The position numbers and the translations under genes were made by a program. From an uncultured Alphaproteobacteria bacterium (GTDB lineage Bacteria; Pseudomonadota; Alphaproteobacteria; Rhizobiales; Ancalomicrobiaceae), in contig CALFRR010000173.1 in NCBI GenBank assembly GCA_937919435.1, positions 1 to 32,112 on the forward strand: a DNA stretch of 32,112 nucleotides, given 5' to 3'. Below, piece by piece: positions 1 through 8,817 of the stretch (positions are counted from its first letter, which is position 1; each line of letters starts with the position of its first letter). The notes under the pieces are model-generated. The model did no database searches and had not been told where the DNA came from. It saw only the letters and a program-made list of their open reading frames with translations.

Positions 1-3
1 CAT
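1..3 (-). CDS. Start codon of a truncated downstream gene, probably purN
   Basis: The first three bases are an ATG on the minus strand, two bases beyond the TGA of purM. In many alphaproteobacteria purN (phosphoribosylglycinamide formyltransferase) follows purM in this orientation with little or no gap. Only the start codon lies in the window, so the identity rests on gene order alone. No strong ribosome binding site precedes it, which would fit translational coupling to purM. Confidence 0.35.
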
Positions 4-5
4 GC

Positions 6-1103
6 TCACCACGCGAGGTCGAGCTTGCCGCGGGTGTCGACCCAGGCGCGGCGTCCGTGCTCCTGGGCGTCGCGGCCGGAGCCGTCCTGCAGCCAGCCGA
101 GGGTGACGCAGCGCTCGCCGAGCTCGGCGAACTTCTGCGAGACGTCGTGCGCCTTGTCGGCGTCGACCACCAGGACCATGCCGATGCCGCAGTTGAAGGT
201 GCGCAGCATCTCCGTCGGTTCGACCCCGCCGACCGAGGCGAGCCAGCGGAACACCGGCGGCACGGCGCAGGCGTAGAGGTCGACCTCGGCGACGCAGAGA
301 TCGGGCAGCACCCGCGGGATGTTCTCGAGGAAGCCGCCGCCGGTGATGTGGGCCATCGCCTTGATGCCGCCGACCGTGCGGATCGTCTCCAGGATCGGCT
401 TGACGTAGAGCCTGGTCGGGGTGAGCAGGGCGCGGGCGAGCGAGGTGCCGGGCTCGAACGGCGCTTCGGCGTCCCAGGCGAGGCCGGCCTCGCGGACCAG
501 CCGGCGGACCAGCGAATAGCCGTTCGAATGGACGCCGGAGGAGCCGAGGCCGAGCAGCACGTCGCCGGGGCCGGTGGTCTTCTTCGGCAGGATCTCCTCG
601 CGCTCGACCGCACCGACGGCGAAGCCGGCGAGGTCGTAGTCGCCGGCCGCATACATGTCGGGCATCTCGGCGGTCTCGCCGCCGATCAGCGCGCAGCCGG
701 ACTGCCGGCAGCCCTCGGCGATGCTCTCGATGACCGTCGCGGCGACGTCCAGATCGAGTTTGCCGCAGGCGAAGTAGTCGAGGAAGAACAGCGGTTCGGC
801 ACCCTGGACGACGAGATCGTTGACGCTCATCGCGACGAGGTCGATGCCGATCGTGTCGTGGATGCCGGTCTCGATGGAGATCTTCAGCTTGGTGCCGACG
901 CCGTCGTTGGCGGCGACCAGAACCGGATCGCGATAGCCGCAGGCCTTGAGATCGAACAGGCCGCCGAAGCCACCGATGTCGCCGTCGGCACCGATCCGGC
1001 GGGTCGCCCGGGTGATCGGAGCGATGCGGGAGACGAGGGCGTTGCCGGCACCGATGTCGACGCCCGCCTTCGCATAGGTCCAGGAGTTCTTCGCTTCGCT
1101 CAT
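6..1103 (-). CDS. purM: Phosphoribosylformylglycinamidine cyclo-ligase (AIR synthetase)
   Basis: PurM closes the imidazole ring, converting FGAM and ATP into AIR in de novo purine synthesis in the cytoplasm. The 365-residue product begins MSEAKNSWTYAKAGVDIGAG, a typical PurM N-terminus. It carries the glycine-rich stretch around residues 41-49, the NDGVGTK loop near residues 67-73, GGETAEMPDMY near 141-151, GVHSNGYSLVR, and HITGGGFLENIPR toward the C-terminus; these form the ATP/FGAM-binding AIRS fold. Length is close to the usual 345-360. The ATG at 1103 was chosen because the open frame continues upstream without homology and the family N-terminus starts here. It is divergent from the phosphatidyltransferase gene, with a 232-nt shared upstream region, and is probably co-transcribed with a downstream purN. 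No frame damage is visible. Confidence 0.96.
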   Translation of the reverse strand: MSEAKNSWTYAKAGVDIGAGNALVSRIAPITRATRRIGADGDIGGFGGLFDLKACGYRDPVLVAANDGVGTKLKISIETGIHDTIGIDLVAMSVNDLVVQGAEPLFFLDYFACGKLDLDVAATVIESIAEGCRQSGCALIGGETAEMPDMYAAGDYDLAGFAVGAVEREEILPKKTTGPGDVLLGLGSSGVHSNGYSLVRRLVREAGLAWDAEAPFEPGTSLARALLTPTRLYVKPILETIRTVGGIKAMAHITGGGFLENIPRVLPDLCVAEVDLYACAVPPVFRWLASVGGVEPTEMLRTFNCGIGMVLVVDADKAHDVSQKFAELGERCVTLGWLQDGSGRDAQEHGRRAWVDTRGKLDLAW

Positions 1104-1335
1104 CTTCCGCCCCCGGGGTTTTCGGTCGCCCGGGAAATGGACGATCGGCGGCGGATTTGCAAGCCCGCAACAGGTCGTGAGGGTGGCGGGGCAGACCCGC
1201 GCCGCGGGAGAAATCTTCGACGCGACCGCGTCTTTCGCCGCCTCCCCCCTTGGGTCGGCGCGAGGAAGAGGCCACATTGAGATCGTCGGGGCGGTGCGGC
1301 ACGAGGGGAACAGACGGGCGGAGGACTGCCGGGCG

Positions 1336-1905
1336 ATGGCATCGAACGTCACCATTCCCAATCTGATCTCGATCGGCCGGCTGGTGCTGGTCCCGGTCGC
1401 CATCGACGCGATCCTGGTCGGGCGTTTCGACATCGCCTTCTGGGTGTTCCTGATCGCCGGCGTTTCCGACGGCATCGACGGCTGGATCGCGCGCCGTTTC
1501 GACCAGCGTTCGGAACTCGGGGCGCATCTCGATCCGATCGCCGACAAGGCACTGATCGTCTCGATCTTCCTGACGCTCGGAATCGGCGGCACCCTGCCGG
1601 TGTGGCTGGTGCTGACCGTGGTCACCCGCGACGTCGGCATCGTCGGAGCGATCCTGTTGTCGTGGATGCTCGGCCGGCAGGTGCCGATCCAGCCGATCTT
1701 CGTCTCCAAGGCCAACACCACCGCGCAGATCGCCTTCGTGGCGCTGGTGCTGGGGTCCAGGGCCTTCGGCATCGACGTCGGCGTCCTCTGGAACATCGGT
1801 GAGATTCTGGTGGCGGCATTGACCGTGGTTTCGGGGGCGGCCTATGTCCTCGACTGGCTCAGGATCATGTCGTCCAATCCCGGCGATCCCGGGCGCCCGG
1901 CATGA
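1336..1905 (+). CDS. CDP-alcohol phosphatidyltransferase family membrane protein (PgsA-like)
   Basis: This integral membrane enzyme of 189 residues moves a phosphatidyl group from a CDP-lipid to an alcohol. The family signature D-x2-D-G-x2-A-R-x8-G-x3-D-x3-D is complete: D45, D48, G49, A52, R53, G62, D66 and D70, in DGIDGWIARR followed by LGAHLDPIAD. These aspartates bind the catalytic metals. Several hydrophobic segments surround the motif. The ATG at 1336 (MASNVTIPNLISIGR) has a GGAGG 11 nt upstream; the open frame upstream of it looks non-coding. The stop overlaps the next start as ATGA (1902-1905). The alcohol acceptor (glycerol-3-phosphate or another) cannot be read from the sequence. 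In related genomes this gene commonly lies opposite purM and before the AI-2E gene. Confidence 0.9.
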   Translation: MASNVTIPNLISIGRLVLVPVAIDAILVGRFDIAFWVFLIAGVSDGIDGWIARRFDQRSELGAHLDPIADKALIVSIFLTLGIGGTLPVWLVLTVVTRDVGIVGAILLSWMLGRQVPIQPIFVSKANTTAQIAFVALVLGSRAFGIDVGVLWNIGEILVAALTVVSGAAYVLDWLRIMSSNPGDPGRPA

Positions 1906-3056
1906 GCGGACCGCCGGGATCGACCAGTCTCGCCAACGAGCCGCGCGACGCGGAGGACACCCACGTGACACTCGGCCGGCAACTCGCCTTCTGGCTCGGC
2001 GCGCTCGGCTTCGCGCTGGCGTTCCTGTGGCTGTTCTCCGGTGTTCTCCTGCCGTTCGTCGCCGGCATCGCGCTCGCCTATCTGCTCGATCCGTTCGCCG
2101 ACCGGCTGGAACGGCTCGGCCTGCCGCGGACGATCGCCGCGGCGGGGATCGTGGCGCTGCTCGCCTTCGCCCTGGTCCTGCTGTTCGTCCTGGTGGTGCC
2201 GCTGCTGGTCGGTCAGGTCTCGGCCTTCGCCGAGCGGGTGCCGAGCCTGGTGGCGCGCCTTCAGGCGCTCGCCGCGCCCTGGCTGGAAGGTCCGATCGGG
2301 CGACTGTTCGGGCCGGAGGCGAAGCCGGTCGAGGGCGGGTTGGCGGCGGCTCTGGGGCAGGGCGTCGGCTGGATCTCGCGGGTGCTGACCTCGCTGTGGA
2401 ACGGCGGGCAGGCGATCGTCTCGATCGTCTCGGTGCTGGTGATCTCGCCGGTGGTCGCCATCTACATGCTGATCGACTGGGATCGGATGATCGAGCGGAT
2501 CGACGGCTGGCTGCCGCGGCGCCATCGCGACGTGGTGCGCAAGCTGGCCGCCGAGATGGACGCCGCGGTCTCCGGCTTCGTCCGCGGACAGGTCGCGGTG
2601 AGTCTGACGATGGCCGCCTTCTACGGCTTCGGACTGGCGCTGATCGGGCTCGAATTCGGTTTCGTGATCGGTTTCTCCGCCGGGCTGCTCGGAATGGTGC
2701 CCTACGTCGGCTTCGGCGCCGGGCTGGTCGCCGGGCTGGTGGTGGCGCTGGTCCAGTACTGGCCGGACTGGCACGGCCTGCTGCTGGTCGGTGCGGTGTT
2801 CATGGCCGGGCAGGGGCTGGAGGGTTGGGTGCTGACCCCCAACTGGGTCGGACGGTCGGTCGGCCTGCATCCGGTCTGGCTGTTGTTCTCGCTGTTCGCC
2901 TTCGGCTCGCTGTTCGGCTTCGTCGGGATGCTGATCGCGGTGCCGGCGACCGCCTCGATCGGGGTGCTCGCCCGCTTCGCGCTGGAACGCTATCTGGCGA
3001 GCGCGCTCTATTCGGGGGCGGCCGGCCGGGTGATCGAACGGGAACCGCCGCGATGA
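1902..3056 (+). CDS. AI-2E family transporter (PerM-type membrane protein)
   Basis: This 384-residue polytopic membrane protein belongs to the PerM/AI-2E exporter family. The first membrane segments (about residues 28-65, ending LAYLLDPFADRLERLG) and the GIVALLAFALVLLFVLVVPLL hairpin region are typical. A soluble stretch follows (about 105-150), then a membrane-rich C-terminal half with GFVIGFSAGLLGMVPYVGFG and the closing segment GSLFGFVGMLIAVP. Family members have been linked to autoinducer-2 or other small-molecule export and to ion/proton antiport, but the substrate here is unknown. The start overlaps the upstream stop and its own stop overlaps the hdaA start, both as ATGA, so translational coupling is likely. 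The N-terminal 20 residues before LGRQLAFWLG are polar and could be trimmed if an internal start is used. Confidence 0.9.
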   Translation: MSGPPGSTSLANEPRDAEDTHVTLGRQLAFWLGALGFALAFLWLFSGVLLPFVAGIALAYLLDPFADRLERLGLPRTIAAAGIVALLAFALVLLFVLVVPLLVGQVSAFAERVPSLVARLQALAAPWLEGPIGRLFGPEAKPVEGGLAAALGQGVGWISRVLTSLWNGGQAIVSIVSVLVISPVVAIYMLIDWDRMIERIDGWLPRRHRDVVRKLAAEMDAAVSGFVRGQVAVSLTMAAFYGFGLALIGLEFGFVIGFSAGLLGMVPYVGFGAGLVAGLVVALVQYWPDWHGLLLVGAVFMAGQGLEGWVLTPNWVGRSVGLHPVWLLFSLFAFGSLFGFVGMLIAVPATASIGVLARFALERYLASALYSGAAGRVIEREPPR

Positions 3057-3790
3057 CCGGACGGCCCGAACAACTCGCCTTCGATCTGCCGGCCACTCCG
3101 CGACTGGGGCTCGCCGACTGGATCGTCTCGGCGTGCAACCGCGCCGCCTTCGACACCGTGATGCGATGGCCCGACTGGCCGAGCCCGGTGGTGGTGGTCG
3201 CCGGTCCCGAAGGTTCCGGCAAGAGCCATCTCGCGCGGATCTTCGCCGAGCGGGCGGCGGCCCGACTCGTCGCCGCCGAGGCGCTGGGCGAGGCCGGTCC
3301 GCTGGCGCTCGCCGCCGCCGGCCCGATCGGGGTCGAAGACGTCGGGCCGGGCACCGACGAACGGGCGTTGTTCCATCTGCTCAACGCCGCTCGGGCGGCC
3401 GGGGTCGCGGTTCTCCTCACCGCCCGGCCGAGCCGGCCCGCCTGGGTGCCGGAGATCGCCGATCTCGCCTCGCGGCTACGCGCCGCACAGCCTGTCGAAC
3501 TCGCCGAGCCCGACGACGAACTGTTGGAATCGTTGATCGAAAAGCTCTTCGCCGATCGCCAGACACGGGTCGATCCGAGCCTTCCGGGCTATCTCGCGCG
3601 GCGGATGGAGCGGTCCTTCGCGGAAGCCGTACGGCTGGTCGAGGCACTCGATCGGGCCTCGCTCGCCGCCAAACGGCCGATCACCCGGGCGATCGCGGCG
3701 CAGGTTCTGGCACACGACGGGGTGGACGCGGACGTCACGGCTTTCGACGAAGGTGACGAAACCGACGAAACCGAGAACAATCCGTCATGA
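3053..3790 (+). CDS. hdaA: DnaA-related regulatory inactivator HdaA
   Basis: This 245-residue AAA+ protein resembles the ATPase core of DnaA. With the DNA polymerase sliding clamp it stimulates hydrolysis of DnaA-bound ATP, limiting initiation of replication. A clamp-binding motif, QLAFDLP, lies at residues 7-13, as expected for Hda proteins. A Walker A motif, GPEGSGKS, lies at residues 51-58, and a Walker B-like GVEDVG follows near residue 95. The C-terminal helical part ends in an acidic tail rich in D, E and T. The start overlaps the AI-2E stop (ATGA). The position between the AI-2E gene and ppk1 is a common alphaproteobacterial arrangement. It lacks the DNA-binding domain IV of DnaA, which rules out DnaA itself. 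Confidence 0.88.
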   Translation: MTGRPEQLAFDLPATPRLGLADWIVSACNRAAFDTVMRWPDWPSPVVVVAGPEGSGKSHLARIFAERAAARLVAAEALGEAGPLALAAAGPIGVEDVGPGTDERALFHLLNAARAAGVAVLLTARPSRPAWVPEIADLASRLRAAQPVELAEPDDELLESLIEKLFADRQTRVDPSLPGYLARRMERSFAEAVRLVEALDRASLAAKRPITRAIAAQVLAHDGVDADVTAFDEGDETDETENNPS

Positions 3791-3845
3791 TCTCGTCGTA
3801 GGAAGGATCCACCCGCCTTCGAGGTCGGATCGAGGAGACCGCCAA

Positions 3846-6032
3846 GTGACCGTTCGAGCGTCGAAATCCGTCGCAGCCACCGAAGCGCCCGCCACCGATC
3901 CGACGTTCGGTCCGCGCCGCTTCCTGAACCGGGAACTGTCCTGGCTCGGCTTCAACCGGCGGGTGCTCGAGGAAACGGCGAACGTCGACCATCCGCTGCT
4001 CGAACGGCTGCGCTTCCTGTCGATCTCGGCGAACAATCTCGACGAGTTCTTCATGGTCCGGGTCTCCGGTCTGGTCGAACAGGAGCGCGCCGGGCTCCGG
4101 ACGCGATCGGACGACGGGCTGACCCCGGCCGAACAGCTCGACGAGATCGAGCACGCGGTCGCCTCGCTGACCGACGAGCAGCAGCGGCTGTTCGGCGAAC
4201 TGCGGCGCGAACTCTCCGCCGCCGGGATCTCGCTGGTCGACGGAAACGATCTGACCGAGGCGGAGCGCGAGTGGCTCGACGGCCATTTCCTGACCCACAT
4301 CTTCCCGGTGTTGACGCCGCTCGCCTGCGATCCCGCCCATCCCTTCCCGTTCATCCCCAACCTCGGCTTCTCGCTGGTGCTCGACCTCGCCCGGATCGGC
4401 GGCGGCGAGGGGATGACCGCGCTGATCCGCATGCCGTCGACCCTGACCCGGTTCATCGAACTGCCGCAGCCGGAAGGAGCGGCGCGCGCCGGCCGGCGGT
4501 TCATCGCGCTGGAGACGGTGGTGCGGCTGTTCATCGGCGGCCTGTTCCCCGGCTACACGGTGCGCGCCGAGGGCGTGTTCCGGGTGATCCGCGATTCCGA
4601 CATCGAGATCGAGGAGGAGGCCGAAGACCTCGTCCGGGTGTTCGAGAGCATGCTGAAGCGGCGGCGGCGCGGCTCGGTGATCCGGCTGGAGATCGAGAGT
4701 TCGACCCCGGAGAAGCTCCGCGCCTTCGTCGCCGAATCACTGATGGTGGAAGCCGACGGGGTGTTCCTGGTCGAGGGCCTGCTCGCCCTCAACGAGCTCT
4801 CCCAGCTCGTCGGCGTCGATCGCCCCGACCTCAAGTTCCTCTCCTACGAACCGCGGTTTCCCGAGCGGATCCGCGAGTTCGGCGGCGACTGTTTCGCGGC
4901 TATCAAGGCGAAGGATCTGGTCGTCCATCACCCCTACGAGAGCTTCGACGTGGTCGTGCAGTACCTGACCCAGGCGGCACGCGATCCCGACGTGGTGGCG
5001 ATCAAGCAGACGCTCTACCGGACCTCCAAGGACAGTCCGATCGTCAAGGCGCTGTCGGAGGCCGCGGAATCCGGCAAGACGGTGACCGCGGTCGTCGAAC
5101 TCAAGGCGCGGTTCGACGAGGAGGCCAACATCCGCTGGGCGCGCGACCTCGAACGGGCCGGCGTCCAGGTGGTGTTCGGCTTCATGGAGCTGAAGACCCA
5201 CGGCAAGCTGTCGATGGTGGTGCGCCGCGAGCAGGGGACGCTCGCCACCTACTGCCACATCGGCACCGGCAACTACCACCCGATCACCGCCCGCATCTAC
5301 ACCGACCTCAGCTACTTCACCGCCGATCCGGCGATCGGCCGCGACGTGGCGCGGATCTTCAACTTCATCACCGGTTATGCCCAGCCGCAGGAGCTGGAAC
5401 GGCTGGCGGTCAGCCCGCTCACCGTGCGCTCGCGGATCGTCGATCACATCGACGCCGAAATCGAGCACGCCAGGGCCGGACGTCCCGCGCAGATCTGGCT
5501 CAAGGTCAACAGTCTGGTCGATGCACAGATCATCGACAAACTCTACGAGGCGAGCCGGGCGGGGGTGTCGATCGACATCATCGCCCGCGGCATCTGTTGT
5601 CTGCGGCCGGGTGTACCGGGCCTGTCGGAGAACATCCGGGCGAAATCGATCGTCGGGCGCTTCCTCGAACACTCCCGCATCTTCTGCTTCGGCAACGGCC
5701 ATGGGCTTCCCTCGGCGCAGGCGATCGTCTACATCGGGTCGGCGGACATGATGCCGCGCAACCTCGACCGCCGCGTGGAAGTGCTGGCGCCTCTCACCAA
5801 TCCGACCGTGCACCAGCAGGTGCTCGATCAGATCTTGGTCGCCAACCTGAAGGACAACCAGCAGAGCTGGCGTCTCCTTCCCGACGGGGGCCACGAACGG
5901 ATCCGGCCGGCGGATGGCGAAGAGCCGTTCAACGTCCACAAGTTCTTCATGACCAACCCGTCGTTGTCAGGCCGTGGCAAATCGTCGAAGTCCGTCCAGC
6001 CCCGCAACATCGTCCGTGCGCCCCGGTCCTGA
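3846..6032 (+). CDS. ppk1: Polyphosphate kinase 1
   Basis: PPK1 reversibly transfers the terminal phosphate of ATP to long-chain polyphosphate. The 728-residue product has the N-terminal signature RFLNRELSWLGFN (about residues 25-37) and NNLDEFFMVRVSG, then the catalytic region with VVAIKQTLYRTSKDSPIV, KTHGKLSMVVRRE (the histidine that is phosphorylated in the family) and CHIGTGNYHPITARIYTD, and a C-terminal phospholipase D-like half ending in SADMMPRNLDRRVEV. The GTG at 3846 was chosen because a GGAG lies 8 nt upstream and the family signature begins soon after; an upstream in-frame start at 3753 would overlap hdaA. The 55-nt gap after hdaA is the only real break in this cluster. The end overlaps the ppx start region, so synthesis and breakdown of polyphosphate are probably made together. 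Confidence 0.96.
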   Translation: MTVRASKSVAATEAPATDPTFGPRRFLNRELSWLGFNRRVLEETANVDHPLLERLRFLSISANNLDEFFMVRVSGLVEQERAGLRTRSDDGLTPAEQLDEIEHAVASLTDEQQRLFGELRRELSAAGISLVDGNDLTEAEREWLDGHFLTHIFPVLTPLACDPAHPFPFIPNLGFSLVLDLARIGGGEGMTALIRMPSTLTRFIELPQPEGAARAGRRFIALETVVRLFIGGLFPGYTVRAEGVFRVIRDSDIEIEEEAEDLVRVFESMLKRRRRGSVIRLEIESSTPEKLRAFVAESLMVEADGVFLVEGLLALNELSQLVGVDRPDLKFLSYEPRFPERIREFGGDCFAAIKAKDLVVHHPYESFDVVVQYLTQAARDPDVVAIKQTLYRTSKDSPIVKALSEAAESGKTVTAVVELKARFDEEANIRWARDLERAGVQVVFGFMELKTHGKLSMVVRREQGTLATYCHIGTGNYHPITARIYTDLSYFTADPAIGRDVARIFNFITGYAQPQELERLAVSPLTVRSRIVDHIDAEIEHARAGRPAQIWLKVNSLVDAQIIDKLYEASRAGVSIDIIARGICCLRPGVPGLSENIRAKSIVGRFLEHSRIFCFGNGHGLPSAQAIVYIGSADMMPRNLDRRVEVLAPLTNPTVHQQVLDQILVANLKDNQQSWRLLPDGGHERIRPADGEEPFNVHKFFMTNPSLSGRGKSSKSVQPRNIVRAPRS

Positions 6033-7566
6033 GGCGCCCGCGACGTCGCTGCTCGCTTCGGATCCCGCGGCGCCGGGGCGCCTCACCGGGTTGGGTCCGA
6101 TCGCGGTCGTCGACATCGGCTCGAACTCGGTCCGTCTCGTGGTCTACGAGCGGCTCGCCCGTTCGCCGACGGTGATCTTCAACGAAAAGGTGCTCGCCGG
6201 CCTCGGCAAGGGGCTGGCGAAGACCGGGCATCTCGCCGAGACCTCGCTCCGCCAGGCGCTCGCCGCGGTGAAGCGGTTCAAGCACGTCTCGGATCAGGCC
6301 GGCGCGGTGTCGCTGCACGTGCTGGCGACCGCCGCCACCCGCGAAGCGAAGAACGGCCCGCCGTTCGTCGCCGAACTCGAACGGATCTGCGGCGTGCCGA
6401 TCTCGATCCTGTCGGGTGCCGACGAGGCGCGGCTGGCGGCGATGGGCATCGTCTCCGGCATGTGGCGGGCCGACGGCGTCGCCGGCGATCTCGGCGGCGG
6501 CAGTCTGGAGCTGGTCGACATCCGCGGCGAGACGATCGGCCAGGGGCTGACCTTTCCGCTCGGCGGAATTCGGCTCTCGGAAGCCGCCGACGGCTCGATC
6601 CGGCGGGCCGAGCGGATCGCCCAGCAGGTGCTCGACGGAGCACCGATCCTCGACGGGCTCGCCGGACGCAGCTTCTTCGCGGTCGGCGGCACCTGGCGGT
6701 CGCTCGCCAAGCTGCACATGCACCAGACCGACTATCCGCTGCACGTCATGCAGAACTACGCCATCCCCGCCGACGAGGTGCTGGAACTGTGCCGGCAGGT
6801 CGGTCGCGGCGCGGTGGAGAACCTGCCGAAGATCGAGACGATCTCCAAACAGCGCCGCGAACTGCTGCCCTACGGCGCGGTGGTGCTGGCCCAGGTGATC
6901 CGCTCTGGGCGGCCGAAGGACGTGGTGCTGTCGGCCCTCGGGCTGCGCGAGGGCCATCTGTTCGAGCTGCTCGATCCCACCGAGCGGGCTCGCGATCCGC
7001 TGATCGAGGCGGCGCGCGAACTCGCCTATCTGCGCTCCCGGTCGCCCGCCCACACCGAGGAGATGGGGTCGTGGACGGCGGAGATCTTCGCCGCGCTCGG
7101 CATCGACGAGACGCCGGAGGAGGCCCGCCTCCGGATCGCCGCCTGCCATCTGGTCGACATCGGCTGGCGGGCCCATCCCGACTATCGCGGCGAGCAGAGC
7201 CTCAACATCATCGCCCATGCCGCCTTCATCGGCGTCGATCATCCCGGCCGGGCCTATCTGGCGCTGGCCAACTACTACCGACACATGGGGCAGGTCGACG
7301 ACGCGCTGTCGCCGCGGATCGCCGGCATCGTGCCGCCGCGGCTGCGCGACCGGGCGAAGGCGCTGGGCGCCGCCTTCCGGGTCGCCTTCGTCCTGTCGGC
7401 GGGCATGCCGGGGATCGTACCGGACACCCGGATCTCGCGGGACGGCGAGGTGCTGGTGCTCGAACTGCCGGAGCGGCTCGCCGATCTCGACGGCGAGGTG
7501 CTGCAACGCCGGTTCCGCCAGCTCGCCAAACTCGGTGGGCTCGACGTCGCGATCCGCACGTCATGA
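5974..7566 (+). CDS. ppx: Exopolyphosphatase (Ppx/GppA family)
   Basis: Ppx removes terminal phosphates from polyphosphate; GppA relatives act on pppGpp. The actin-like fold is shown by VVDIGSNSVRLVVYE (residues about 45-59), ATAATREAKNG, the second phosphate loop GDLGGGSLELVD (about 171-182), and TFPLGGIRLSE. A C-terminal HD-like helical region contains CHLVDIGWRAHPDYRG and IAHAAFIGVDHPGR. At 530 residues it matches the longer alphaproteobacterial type. The start is uncertain: the GTG at 5974 overlaps ppk1 by 59 nt, an in-frame GTG at 6016 is also possible, and neither has a good ribosome binding site. The stop overlaps the next ATG (7563-7566). Direct pairing with ppk1 favours exopolyphosphatase over GppA. 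Confidence 0.93.
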   Translation: MANRRSPSSPATSSVRPGPEAPATSLLASDPAAPGRLTGLGPIAVVDIGSNSVRLVVYERLARSPTVIFNEKVLAGLGKGLAKTGHLAETSLRQALAAVKRFKHVSDQAGAVSLHVLATAATREAKNGPPFVAELERICGVPISILSGADEARLAAMGIVSGMWRADGVAGDLGGGSLELVDIRGETIGQGLTFPLGGIRLSEAADGSIRRAERIAQQVLDGAPILDGLAGRSFFAVGGTWRSLAKLHMHQTDYPLHVMQNYAIPADEVLELCRQVGRGAVENLPKIETISKQRRELLPYGAVVLAQVIRSGRPKDVVLSALGLREGHLFELLDPTERARDPLIEAARELAYLRSRSPAHTEEMGSWTAEIFAALGIDETPEEARLRIAACHLVDIGWRAHPDYRGEQSLNIIAHAAFIGVDHPGRAYLALANYYRHMGQVDDALSPRIAGIVPPRLRDRAKALGAAFRVAFVLSAGMPGIVPDTRISRDGEVLVLELPERLADLDGEVLQRRFRQLAKLGGLDVAIRTS

Positions 7567-8609
7567 GCGGCGGTGGACACGGCAGCGTCGGCGATCTCGT
7601 CGCCGCCGGTCTGGTCGCGGCCGACGACGCGCCGGCGATCGAACGGGTCGCGGCGCGCTTCGCGGTGAAGATCACGCCGACGATCGCGGCGGCGATCGAC
7701 GGAAGCGATCCCGCCGATCCGATCGCCCGCCAGTTCGTCCCCGACGCGACCGAACTCGAGATCGCGACCGACGAGACCGCCGATCCGATCGGCGACGATC
7801 CGCACACCGTGGTGGCCGGGCTGATCCACCGCTACCCCGACCGGGTGCTGCTCAAGCCCACCCATCTCTGCCGGGTCCACTGTCGGTTCTGTTTCCGCCG
7901 CGAAGTAGTTGGCGAGGGCTCGCTCTCCGACGCCGAGATCGACCGGGCGATCGACGAAATCGCGGGGAATCCGGCGATCTTCGAAGTGATCCTGACCGGC
8001 GGTGACCCGCTGGTCCTGTCCGACCGGCGGATCGACCGGATCCTGACCCGGCTCGAGGCGGTCTCGCACGTCGCCGTGGTGCGGTTCCACTCGCGGGTGC
8101 CGGTGGTCGATCCCGAACGGATCTCCGAGGCGACGGCGCGGATGTTCCGGCGCCGCTTCGCCACCTGGGTGGTGATCCACGTCGACCATCCGCGCGAACT
8201 CGGGGAGGCGGCGGCGGCGGCGATCGGCCGGATCGTCGATGCCGGGGTCCCCGTCCTCTCCCAGACGACGCTGCTCGCCGGGGTCAACGCCGAGGCCGAG
8301 GTGCTGGAGGCGCTGTTCCGCCGGCTGGTGGCGCTGCGGGTCAAACCCTACTACCTGCATCACCTCGACCGGGCGGAGGGCACGGCGCGTTTCCGCACCC
8401 CGATCGACGAGGGCCGTGCCCTGATGCGGGCGTTGCGCGGCCGGCTGACCGGCATCGCCCAGCCGACCTACGTGCTCGACATCCCCGGCGGCGCCGGCAA
8501 GGTGCCGATCGGTCCCGATCCGCTCGAAAGGCGCGAGCCGGCCGCCGACGGGCGCTGCCGCTGGACGGTCGAAGACCCCTACGGCGAGCGCCACGCCTAC
8601 GACGAATGA
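7563..8609 (+). CDS. KamA-family radical SAM protein (lysine 2,3-aminomutase-like / EpmB-like)
   Basis: This 348-residue radical S-adenosylmethionine enzyme carries the cluster-binding motif CRVHCRFC (C103, C107, C110). Other KamA-family features are ILTGGDPLVLSD, RFHSRVPVVDPERI, KPYYLHHLDRAEGTARF and a C-terminal PTYVLDIPGGAGK, which holds the lysine that binds pyridoxal phosphate in aminomutases. Family members move the alpha-amino group of lysine to the beta carbon, either for lysine breakdown or for modification of elongation factor P (EpmB). The length and N-terminal region fit EpmB-type proteins, but no efp or epmA lies in the window, so the exact role is open. Its ATG overlaps the ppx stop, so it is the last gene of the coupled cluster. 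In many related genomes a different gene (rlmE) is expected after ppx. Confidence 0.88.
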   Translation: MSGGGHGSVGDLVAAGLVAADDAPAIERVAARFAVKITPTIAAAIDGSDPADPIARQFVPDATELEIATDETADPIGDDPHTVVAGLIHRYPDRVLLKPTHLCRVHCRFCFRREVVGEGSLSDAEIDRAIDEIAGNPAIFEVILTGGDPLVLSDRRIDRILTRLEAVSHVAVVRFHSRVPVVDPERISEATARMFRRRFATWVVIHVDHPRELGEAAAAAIGRIVDAGVPVLSQTTLLAGVNAEAEVLEALFRRLVALRVKPYYLHHLDRAEGTARFRTPIDEGRALMRALRGRLTGIAQPTYVLDIPGGAGKVPIGPDPLERREPAADGRCRWTVEDPYGERHAYDE

Positions 8610-8639
8610 TGCGGTGCGCACGACGGTCCACCCCGCCGT

Positions 8640-8668
8640 CCGGCGTTCCCGTCCGAGACGGGTGCCGG
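8640..8668 (+). terminator. Possible hairpin terminator after the kamA-like gene
   Basis: About 30 nt beyond the kamA-like stop, CCGGC and CCCGTC pair with GACGGG and GCCGG around a CGA loop. No T-run follows, so this is a weak candidate. The rest of the 208-nt gap before the next gene shows nothing recognisable. Confidence 0.3.
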
Positions 8669-8817
8669 GGCGTTCCCTTCGCTTCGCGGCGGAGGGACGG
8701 GGTCGGGTCGGACCGCAGAGTGTTCGGCACGAGGGCCGGACGAGCCGGCTCCGGTGACGATGGGCGGCGGTCCGGCCGACCCGTCACCGCCCGGACGGTC
8801 CGACGAGGCGGTGCCCC

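Noticed and set aside
57..1280. Long plus-strand open frame opposite purM, and similar long frames opposite gltX, ppk1, trp genes, comEC and ppiD
   Set aside because: These are the usual antisense open frames of very GC-rich DNA: rich in Arg, Ala, Gly, Asp and His, without recognisable motifs, while the opposite strand carries clear genes.
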